A program made the position numbers and the translations under genes. The notes below the pieces were generated by a model. That model had not been told where the DNA came from and did not search any database. It saw only the letters and a program-made list of their open reading frames with translations. Shown piece by piece: positions 10,282-18,579 of a DNA stretch of 19,124 bases (positions are counted from its first letter, which is position 1; the number at the start of each line of letters is the position of its first letter). Source of the DNA: Pseudozyma flocculosa PF-1 (lineage: Eukaryota > Basidiomycota > Ustilaginomycetes > Ustilaginales > Ustilaginaceae); contig NW_006920877.1 of NCBI RefSeq assembly GCF_000417875.1, positions 919,717-938,840 on the forward strand, given 5' to 3'.

Positions 10282-10794
10282 GCACGAGAGCCGCGTTTCG
10301 CGCGAGCAGCGGAGGCGTCGACGCCCTTTCCTTGCTTGGCTGCTTGCTTGAGCCTCGTCTTGCTCGGTGGCGCATGCCGCATGCCCTCGTAGCGGCGAAA
10401 AGGCAGCGCAGCCAAGCCGACGGCGAGGGGGGGCAAAGTCGAATGCTGAGATACGGTGGATGATCTGATCGATGCCGCCTGCCTAGCTCCTCGCAAGGGT
10501 GTGCGCATGCTGGCATGGCGTGGCCGGGCCTGGGTCGGCGTCCGAAGGTGCGCAGCGGCTCGACGGACCGGCGTGTCCGAAGGCGCCTACCTGCTTGTTG
10601 GCCCGCCGCCGCGTTTTCAGAAGGTGCAAGTCCAAGCCCAAGCCAGAGAAAGGGTCACGCCAGGCTGCCTGCCTGCCCTGGGCTGATTTTGGGCCCGCCG
10701 CCAGTTTGTTCGGGAGTTGCGCCGAGGCCGTGCTGCGCTCCTTCTTACGCTACCCGCGCTGCGTGGCCAGGCCAGGCTTACCCGCCCGCCCCCG

Positions 10795-10814
10795 CCTGCC
10801 TGCCTGCCTGCCTG
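10795..10814. repeat. CCTG tetranucleotide repeat
   Basis: Five perfect CCTG units lie about 390 bp upstream of the reductase start codon. Confidence 0.85.
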
Positions 10815-10877
10815 CTGGCAAGACAGAGAATGCGGCCGGCGGGCCACACACACGGCAGCATCGCCTCCTTTCTCGCC

Positions 10878-10907
10878 GCACCGACCGCACCGACCGCACC
10901 GACCGAC
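10878..10907. repeat. GCACCGACC 9-bp tandem repeat
   Basis: Three perfect 9-bp units (10878-10904) and a partial fourth lie in the presumed leader or promoter of the P450 reductase gene. Confidence 0.85.
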
Positions 10908-10968
10908 GCTGGCTTCCCCGCGCCGACCTTCATCTGGCCCTGGGTTGCTCTCGACGCCTTCTCTCCTT

Positions 10969-10989
10969 CCACCACCACCACCACCACCA
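10969..10989. repeat. CCA trinucleotide repeat in reductase leader
   Basis: Seven perfect CCA units sit inside the C/T/A-rich block about 210 bp upstream of the reductase ATG. Confidence 0.85.
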
Positions 10990-11196
10990 TCGCCTTTCCC
11001 TGCGCTTCAGCAAGCAACGCCACCTCTCCTCACTCCCGCTCACCCTCACGACTCCAACCACAGAGATAACCTGCGCAGCTTGCCTTCGTCTCGCTCGCAA
11101 CGAGCCGTCCGTCTCCCGGCACTGACCGCCGCCACCCGCTAGCGCCACCGCCTCGCGGTCTCACCACACCTCGCCCCCCACGGGTCCACCACCACG

Positions 11197-13548
11197 ATGG
11201 CCACCCAGGCAGACATCATCATCCTCGCCCTCGGCGGCCTGCTCGCCTTCCTCTACCTCTTCCGCGGCACCCTCTTTGCCAGCGGAAAGGCCTCCGACGC
11301 GGGATCCAAGCTCGCCGGCGGCTCCGACCTCGACTCGTCGGCAGACGCCGCTGCAAACGACTTTGTTACAAAGCTGACTTCACAGGTGAGTGTCGTGTAT
11401 TGGCGGTGGTGGTGCCAATGGCGGCAGCGCAGCGCCTCGAGCCCCGCAGAGAGATCAATCCCCGCGACCGAGGAGCATGTCCGCTGACTGCATACGCCTC
11501 TGCTGGCCCTCTCCTCATTTTCCCCGCTGCTGCTCCACGAACCCCCGCCGCAGAACAAGCGCATCGCCATCTTCTACGGCTCGCAGACGGGCACTGCCGA
11601 AGAGTATGCCACCAAGATCGCAAAGGAGGCCAAGGCGCGCTTCGGCACCTCGTCGCTCGTGTGCGACCCCGAAGAGTACGAGTTTGAGAAGCTCGACCAG
11701 CTCCCCAGCGACTGCGTCGCCTGCTTTGTCATGGCCACCTACGGCGAGGGCGAGCCCACCGACAACGCCGTCGGCCTGATGGAGTTCCTCGACGGCGAAG
11801 ACGTCCAGTTCTCCAACGGCAGCTCGCTCGACAACCTCAACTACGTCATCTTTGGCCTCGGCAACCGCACCTACGAGCACTACAACGCCATCGCCCGCAA
11901 GCTCGACGCCCGCCTCGAGTCGCTCGGCGCCAAGCGCATCGGCGAGCGCGGCGAGGGCGACGACGACAAGAGCATGGAGGAAGACTACCTTGCTTGGAAG
12001 GACGGCATGTTTGAGGCGCTCGCCTCGTCGCTCGGCTTTGAAGAGGGCGGCGGCGGCGACGTGGCCGACTTCAAGGTGCGCGAGGTGGCCGACCACCCCG
12101 AGGACAAGGTGTACCGCGGCGAGCTCTCGGCGCGCGCGCTGCTGGGCACCAAGGGCATCCACGACGCCAAGAACCCGTACAACGCCGTGGTCAAGGAGGC
12201 GCGCGAGCTCTTTGTCGAGGGCACCGCCGACCGCACCTGCGTCCACGTCGAGTTTGACATCGAGGGGTCCGGCATCTCGTACCAGCACGGCGACCACATC
12301 GCCGTGTGGGCCCACAACCCGGAGCAGGAGGTCGAGCGCGCCCTCGCCGTCCTCGGCCTGCTGGGCAAGCGCGACACGGTCATTGACGTCGAGTCGCTCG
12401 ACCCCACGCTCGCCAAGGTCCCCTTCCCCGTGCCCACCACCTACGAGGCCGTCTTCCGCCACTACCTCGACATCTGCGCCCACGCCTCGCGACAGACGCT
12501 CAACAACTTTGCAAAGTACGCCCCCACGCCCGAGGCGCGCGCCAAGCTGGAAAAGGCGTGCGGCGACAAGGCCGCCTTCCAGGAGGCCATCGGCCACCGC
12601 TGCCTCAAGACGTTCGAGGCGCTCCAGCTCATCGTCGGCGACGACCTCGGCGGCGACAGCGTGGCCAAGGCGACGGCGTGGGAGATCCCCTTTGACCGCG
12701 TCATCTCGGACCTGCCCCGCGTCGGACCGCGCTTCTACTCGATCTCGTCGAGCCCCAAGATGCACCCCAAGACGGTCCACATCACCGCCGTCGTGCTGCG
12801 CTACCGCCCCGAGGCGGCCGGCCAGGACTCGCCCTACGTGCACGGCCTCGCCACCAACTTCATCAGCGCCATCAAGATGGCAAAGAACAACGAGCAGCCG
12901 TCGGGCCCCGACGACCCGCGCTTCGGCACGCCCGGCTACGACCTGGCGGGCCCGCGCGGCGCGTACACCAAGGAGTCGCTCTTCCGCGCGCCGATCCACA
13001 TCCGCCGCTCCAACTTCCGCCTGCCGACGTCGCCCAAGATCCCCGTGATTATGGTGGGCCCGGGCACGGGCGTCGCCCCCTTCCGGTCGTTTGTCCAGGA
13101 GCGGGTGTGCAGCGCGCAGAAGACGTGCGACAAGGTCAACCAGTCGCCGGCCGAGGCGCTGCAGGACTGGGGCAACATCTGGCTCTTCTACGGGTGCCGC
13201 CGGAGCAACGAGGACTTCCTGTACAAGGACGAGTGGCCCGAGTACGCGTCCAAGCTGGGCGGCAAGTTCCAGATGGAGACGGCCGTGAGCCGGGAGAAGT
13301 TCAAGCCGGACGGCTCCAAGCTGTACGTGCAGGACCTGATCTGGGAGCGGCGCAAGGAGCTTGCGCAGGACATCCTGGACAAGAAGGCGTACATCTACAT
13401 CTGCGGCGAGGCCAAGGGGATGGCGCACGACGTCGAGGAGATGTTTGGGCGGGTGCTCGAGGAGGCCAAGGGGTCGGCCGAGGCGGGGCGCCGCGAGCTC
13501 AAGCTGCTCAAGGAGCGCAGCCGCCTGCTGCTCGACGTTTGGTCCTAG
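11197..13548 (+). CDS. NCP1: NADPH-cytochrome P450 reductase
   Basis: Two exons, 11197-11385 and 11554-13548, encode 727 residues, a normal length for a fungal reductase. The enzyme passes electrons from NADPH through FAD and FMN to microsomal P450s (for example the sterol 14-demethylase) at the ER. A single N-terminal anchor (about residues 7-27, IIILALGGLLAFLYLF) is encoded by exon 1. The flavodoxin-like domain shows YGSQTGTAEEYA (71 onward), ATYGEGEPTDN (124-134) and FGLGNRTYEHYN (163-174). The FAD/NADPH part shows GDHIAVW (309), RFYSISSSP (456), GPGTGVAPFRSFVQER (566), YGCRRSNEDFLY (609) and YICGEAKGMAHDV (679). The C-terminal DVWS supplies the usual aromatic residue that stacks on the flavin. 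The 168-bp intron (GTGAGT, CGCAG) contains an in-frame stop. Leucine codons shift from CTC early to CTG late. Confidence 0.97.
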
Positions 13549-14374
13549 GCGGCCAAGAAGGGGCCCGCTCCGCCACTGCCGCCATCGCGGCGGCGAGTGG
13601 CAAGGCGGCGTGGACGATGGCCTCCATCGCTCTCTGTCTCCGTCTTCATCCCTCTCCCTCTCTGCGTCTCTCTGTCTCTCTACAGGTGTCTCTGGCTCCC
13701 TCTAGCTCCCTGTGTCTCTTTATCTCTCTCACGTGTACATGACGACGATACGATTCCCGGCGACGGAAGACGACGACGGAGAGGTGTCGGTAGAGGCAAG
13801 ACGAATGATCCAATGCGCGCTGGGGTTGCCAGGCTGTGCGATGCTGCTAGCTGGTAGCTGGATCGGGACGGGGCCAAAGGCAGGTCACGCAGCGTTCAAT
13901 CGGCACTCGGGACCGGGCAGCAAGGCACGTTCTGAGCGCCCGGCGGGGCTGCGGGCTCGTTTGGCCTGGCCCTGGCCGGCCGCGGCGGATGACCCGCATT
14001 CGTCATGGTGCCTTTGCCGTGCCTTGCCTTGCCTCTGCCGGCCCTTTTTTCGCTCATTGTCGCCGGCCTGCCTGTGTGGGTGCGTCGCTGCCAACGAACT
14101 TTGCGGCAGGTTTGTTTCGTTGCCTCGACGTCGTCTTGCCTTGCCTTGGCTCCCCTCGCTGCCAGGCCATGCCATGCCTGCTTGCGACACCACGTCGGCC
14201 GGCCTCATGCGCTGACGATGGGTCCAAAGAGAGAGCAGCAGGCTAGGGCGAGACGAGGCGAGGCCAGGCATCGAAGCCTAGCCTGGGCCCCCCCAACGCT
14301 GGTGCAGCGGGCCGATGCGCTTTGTTCGGCCCAAATTTCCGCTCGACGAGGAAAAAGAAGCCAGCCTGGAAAGG

Positions 14375-14389
14375 CCCCCCCCCCCCCCC
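14375..14389. repeat. 15-base homopolymeric C run
   Basis: Fifteen consecutive C residues lie about 420 bp upstream of the CNNM-like gene. Such runs are prone to length errors in sequencing and to polymerase slippage. Confidence 0.95.
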
Positions 14390-14663
14390 GGCTGCTGGCT
14401 TAGGCCGTCTTGGCAACGCCGATCCAGCCTGCCTGCCCGCGGCGAGGAGCGGCGAGGCCTGGCCTGGCTGCCCTACGTAGGTCGTTGGCGTCGTTTGAGG
14501 TGGAGAGAGAGGGGCAGAGAGCCAGAGCCAGAGGCAACGCCGGGGTGGTGGGTGCGAGAGGGCGTCACCGTCACCCTTTCTTCCTTTGCCCTGGCACTCC
14601 TCCTCCTCCTCCTCCTCTTCCCCACCTCCTCGCCGCCCGTCATCACCAACACCACCGCCCACC

Positions 14664-14715
14664 GCATCCACCTAGCGCACCCGCCTTGCGCATCCACCTA
14701 GCGCACCCGCCTTGC
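14664..14715. repeat. Perfect 26-bp tandem duplication in the CNNM leader
   Basis: Two identical copies, 14664-14689 and 14690-14715, begin GCATCCACCTAGCGCACC. The start of a third copy follows (GCACCC). The pair ends about 93 bases before the ATG at 14809, within the likely 5' leader. Confidence 0.95.
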
Positions 14716-14808
14716 GCACCCTCCTCGCGCATCGTCGCGCTCCACCGCAACAAGCCTCCAACGCACGCTACTCGACGCTACGTGACCTCCCCCGTCCGCC
14801 GTCCCAAC

Positions 14809-16911
14809 ATGGCATCCATAAGGCTCGCCAACGCCGGCGCGCCCCCGCCAAATGCTCGCCTCCAGATCCAGGCGCAGCCCATCGTCAAGCTCGCAATCGT
14901 CCTCACCACCTCGCTCGCACACCTCATCGCTCCCGCACTCGCCTTCCCCATCGGCGGCGCCCACAACGGCGATGCCACCGCACCCACCCTGGCCGCTCGC
15001 GGCCACGGCGGAGGCGGCGGCGGCGACGACGCACCAAAGACCGACAACCCGGTCAAGCTCACTATCGACATCCTCACCATCGCCGCGCTCGTCGTCCTCG
15101 GCGGCATCTTTGCCGGCCTCACGCTCGGCCTCATGGGCCTCGACATGGTCAACCTCCAGGTCCTCTCGACCTCGGGCTCGGAAAAGGAGCGCAAGCACGC
15201 ACTCAAGGTCATGAAGCTCCTCGAAAAGGGGCGCCACTGGGTCCTCGTCGTCCTCCTCCTCGGCAACGTCATCGTCAACGAGACCCTCCCCATCTTCCTC
15301 TCCGACTTTGGCGGCGGCGTCGCCGCCGTCCTCAGCTCCACGCTCCTCATCGTCATCTTTGGCGAAATCGTGCCCCAGAGCATCTGCGCCCGCTACGGCC
15401 TCGCCATCGGCGCATTCTGCGCGCCCATGGTCCACGCCACCATGATCATCATGGCGCCCATCGCATGGCCCACGGCCAAGCTCCTCGACTGGTGCCTCGG
15501 CGAGGAGCACGGCACGACCTACCGCAAGGCCGAACTCAAGACGTTTGTGTCGCTCCACCAGCAGGTCGGCACCGAGAACCTAAACGAGGACGAGGTGACC
15601 ATCATCCGCGCCGTCCTCGACCTCAACGACAAGACCGTCGAGGACGTCATGACGCCCATCGACGACGTCTACATCATGTCGAGCGACACGGTCCTCGATG
15701 AGGACGGCGTCGCCAAGCTCGTCCGCTCCGGCTACTCGCGCGTCCCCGTCCACGAGCCGGGCAAGCCCGACGCCATCGTCGGCATGCTCCTCGTCAAGAA
15801 CCTCATCCAGTACGACCCCGAGGACGCCCAGCCCGTCTCGAGCTTCCACCTGACGCCGCTGCCCGAGGCCAGCCCGGACCTCACGCTGCTCGACTGCCTC
15901 AACTACTTCCAGCAGGGCCGCAGCCACATGATCCTCGTCTCGAGGCACCCGGGAGAGAGCCGCGGCGCCATGGGCGTCGTCACGCTCGAGGACGTCATCG
16001 AGGAGATGATTGGCGAGGAGATTGTCGACGAGACCGACGTCTTTGTCGATGGTGAGTCCTTGGTCCCATGACACGTCGCCGTCGTACTTTGCACTGACCC
16101 GTCCGCGCGCCGCCCTCGAAATCACCCCTTCCTTCGCTCTTCTCTGCTCTGCCTCTGCCTCTGCCTGCCAGTCCACAACAAGATCAAGGTGGTGCGCAAC
16201 CCTCGTCCGCAGGCCGACCAGCAGTCGTGGCAGCCCCTCATCCGCGGCATCATCGAGCGCCGTCGCAAGCTGGGCGGGCCGATGCGCACGCCGCTGCGCT
16301 CGTCGTACGGCACCATCGGCCGCCCCGAGGGCACCACCACCCCGGCCTCGAGCTCGGCTACCGGCGGCGGCGGCAACAACCACAATGGCGGATCCAACAG
16401 CAACAGCAACGGCGGCGCCAGCTCGCTGCCCAACCAGGGCATCGCGGCGCGCTACGGCACGCAGCCCGACGTGCGCGCCGTCAACAAGGTGGCAATCAAG
16501 CAGCCCAACGGCGCCGGCACGCCCGGCTCGCCGCTGTCGCGCGCCAACACGATGCCGCTGCGCCGCGAGTCGACGAGCTCGATGGCGTCGCACTCGACGG
16601 CCGACGGCGGCGGCGCCAGCGTCAACCCCGGCGAGCCGTTTATCGTCGAGGTCGAGGACGGCAGGCAGGTGCGCGTGCTCCACATTGAAGATATCAGCGA
16701 GGTGCCCTCGGCCGAGGAGCAGGCTACTAAAAAGGACGAGCAGGAACGTCGCCAGCAGCAGCAGCAGCAGCAGCAGCACGAGGGCGACGAAGGCGACGAG
16801 GATGGAGAGACGAAGCCGTTGCTCGGCGGCGGTAACGGCAGCAGCGGTGGCAACGGCAACGGTGGCAAGGGGAATAAAGGCGGCAAGGGCAAGCGGCGCG
16901 GGAAGAAGTAG
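14809..16911 (+). CDS. MAM3: CNNM/Mam3-type DUF21-CBS membrane protein
   Basis: Two exons, 14809-16051 and 16172-16911, give 660 residues. Residues 24-46 look like a signal sequence or first membrane segment. A Gly-rich linker follows, then DUF21 (about 83-255) with hydrophobic segments near 84-108, 144-165, 171-188 and 197-225 and the family motif FGEIVPQSICARYGL. A CBS pair (about 275-405) contains MTPIDDVYIM, SGYSRVPVHEPG and MGVVTLEDVIEEMIGEEIVDETDVF. Yeast Mam3 sits in the vacuolar membrane and affects metal-ion sensitivity; animal CNNM proteins act in Mg2+ handling. Transport itself is not shown by sequence. Exon 2 encodes a 245-residue tail: basic start, Gly/Asn/Ser-rich middle, a small ordered-looking piece (EVEDGRQVRVLHIEDIS), eight Gln, an acidic run and a Lys/Gly-rich end. 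The 120-bp intron uses GTGAGT and TGCCAG. Leucine codons are almost all CTC until about 15,845. Confidence 0.93.
16753..16776 (+). repeat. CAG repeat encoding eight Gln in the CNNM tail
   Basis: Eight uninterrupted CAG codons encode Gln within the low-complexity C-terminal tail. They are followed by His and an acidic Glu/Gly/Asp stretch. A pure CAG tract can vary in length between strains. Confidence 0.93.
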
Positions 16912-17531
16912 GCACGGCGACCGGTCGACCCCGCGTCGGCTGGACGCCCTACTTTCTTCTATCTCCCCTCGTCCTTCGCCTCCGCCTTGGCCTTGACGCC
17001 TCGACTCGACGAGACTAGGGTGGACGCGGAGGACCAGACAGACAGACGCACGCACCATGCCTCTAGGACATTGCCGCGGGAACCTTCCTCGTCGGCCTTC
17101 GATCCCATCTACTTCTCTTCCTTTCCATCTTCATCGATTTCCGCTCCGTTGCGCACCGCACCGCACAGCACGCCAGAGCACAGCACAGCACAGCACGATT
17201 CGACCCATCTCGACGACAGACTCCCCTTTCCACCAGGGGCCACCAGGGGCCACGAGAGCGCTTCTGCCCACGCGGCCGAGCCGGACCGAGTTGCATACGG
17301 AGACGATGGGATTGCCGAGGAGAGATTGTGTGGACCTGGATCCGCTCGTCCGCGTCCCTCTTGCCCTCTGCACACGGCGAGGGGAAGGAAGCGGTCGGGC
17401 GATGCGAGGGACGCCACGCTATAGTACAATGGAGATGACGATCGAAGGGGGTGAGAGAAGAGCATGAGGTAGACAGGGACGACGAGCGGCGCCGACACGA
17501 TACGACGCGGCAAGGAACGACGACGGACGCA
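16912..17531. other. Convergent intergenic region (CNNM and NSA2 3' ends)
   Basis: This 620-bp stretch lies between two convergent stop codons and should hold both 3' UTRs. I see no gene. It contains short CAGCA-type repetition near 17180-17205, a doubled CCACCAGGGG piece near 17231-17250 and a small AT-containing patch near 17410-17425. No canonical AATAAA signal was found near either stop. Confidence 0.5.
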
Positions 17532-18579
17532 TCAAGACGAAAGGAGGAGGACGCCATTGACGCATCCGTCGTTTTCGGGGTTGTTGGTCACCTGGGCGTA
17601 CTTGCCCCACACGACCTTGCCCGTCGTCGTCGTCATGCCCAGCTCCGACACGTTGACCTCGATGATGGTGCCCTTGGTCAGCACGCCCAGCTGCGTGTAG
17701 AGCGGCGAGTTGGGGTTCTTCTTCACGCCCACGATGGGCAGGTTGAAGGAGGCCTTGAGCTCGGCTGGCGGTGGCGGTGGCGCAGTGGGGAAGAGGGGGG
17801 GCAGGACGAGGTGAGTGGGCGAGGGGGTTGGATGGTGAGTACGGGGGCTGCAGCTGAGTGTCCGCGCCGCAGGAGAGGGATGCAGGCGCCAGGCGCCACT
17901 CACGATGCGTAATGTGGGCCTTGTTGTAGCGCAGGCCCATGGGGCGGATGAAGCGCTCGAGCTTGGGCGGCTTGCGGGTGAAGCTCTCGCCGACAAACGT
18001 GGGCTTGGTGACCATCCTCTTCCACCCCTTCTGCTTCCTCTTTCCCGTCTTGATGACCTTGAACGCCTCGTCCTCTGCGATGCCGCGGACCTGGGGCAGG
18101 GGCACGCTGTACCGTGCCGCCTTGTCCTTGCGCCTCTCCTTGACGGCGCTGCTGAGGGCCTTTGCGTCCTTCTGGCCCTCGCGGTCGAGGAGGTAGGCGG
18201 GCAGCGCCGTGTTGGGGTCGCTCGACGTCGAGGCCTGCTTGACGTCGCGCTCCTCGTGCGCCTTGATCGTCTTTTTCATCTGGATCTTTTCGGTGCGGTT
18301 CTTTTTGTTGAGCATCTTGGCCTTGAGGCCCGTCACCTTTTGCGCAAAGGCGGCGTTCTTGTGCACCTCGCGCGCCGCCTTTTTGCGCTGCCGCTCCTCG
18401 TGGTCCAACCGCCGGCCATGGCGTCGGATGTGCTCCTCGATGTACTCGTTCTGCCAGCGGCGGCGGGGAGCGCAGAGGGGCATGCGATGGGATGGGATGG
18501 GAGAGAATCAGTCGGTGAGTCGCCTGGAGGATTGGGATCGAAGCTGTGGGCCATCCGTCGCGCAACTCACCTGAGGCAT
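17532..18579 (-). CDS. NSA2: Ribosome biogenesis protein NSA2 (60S assembly factor)
   Basis: Three exons on the minus strand, 18579-18571, 18450-17904 and 17764-17532, encode 262 residues; yeast Nsa2 has 261. Nsa2 is a nucleolar/nuclear assembly factor of pre-60S particles, and its C-terminal half has the eS8-like fold. Matches to the family run end to end: [154 protein letters not shown]. The N-terminal half is rich in Lys and Arg. Exon 1 is only nine bases (MPQ). Both introns, 120 and 139 bp, start GTGAGT. The C terminus ends VLLLSS, slightly longer than yeast. It converges on the CNNM gene. Confidence 0.96.

Larger units (their letters stand above)
10021..11196 (+). promoter_or_regulatory. 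Intergenic region: GPI3 3' flank and P450 reductase promoter/leader
   Basis: No gene is visible in this 1.18-kb stretch; the open frames are low-complexity products of high GC. It holds several unrelated simple repeats: GGGCGAGC x3 at 10258-10281, CCTG x5 at 10795-10814, GCACCGACC x3 at 10878-10904 and CCA x7 at 10969-10989. An A/T run plus GGGCCC element lies at 10686-10697. The last 240 bases are C/T/A-rich and almost G-poor, typical of a strongly expressed fungal leader. The start codon context is CCACCACGATGG. Confidence 0.55.
13549..14808 (+). promoter_or_regulatory. Intergenic region: reductase 3' flank and CNNM promoter/leader
   Basis: There is no convincing gene in this 1.26-kb stretch. 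A pyrimidine-rich tract (about 13628-13733, built from TCTCTGTCTC-like pieces) probably lies in the reductase 3' UTR. Further on are a run of TGCCT-like pieces near 14021-14040, the 11-mer GCCTAGCCTGG at 14276-14286, a GGCCCAAATTT element at 14329-14339, a 15-base C run at 14375-14389, a CTC-repeat-rich block near 14596-14620 and a 26-bp tandem duplication. The frame of the downstream gene stays open through the last 400 bases, but the translation is Arg/Pro/His low-complexity. Confidence 0.5.

Noticed and set aside
10499..11125. A 208-codon frame upstream of the reductase
   Set aside because: It passes through four simple repeats and the C/T-rich leader; the product is low-complexity with His and Thr runs from those repeats.
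13712..14215. A 167-codon plus-strand frame between the reductase and CNNM genes
   Set aside because: It begins inside a pyrimidine-rich presumed 3' UTR, has no recognisable domain, and its composition is irregular.
14410..14808. In-frame upstream extension of the CNNM gene
   Set aside because: The frame has no ATG in good context, is Arg/Pro/His low-complexity, and runs through the 26-bp duplication. The ATG at 14809 directly precedes a signal-like sequence typical of the family.
17419..18483. A 354-codon minus-strand frame covering NSA2
   Set aside because: Its start lies in intron 1 and its end reads through intron 2 out of frame. The three-exon model restores the full NSA2 alignment from MPQ to the C terminus.
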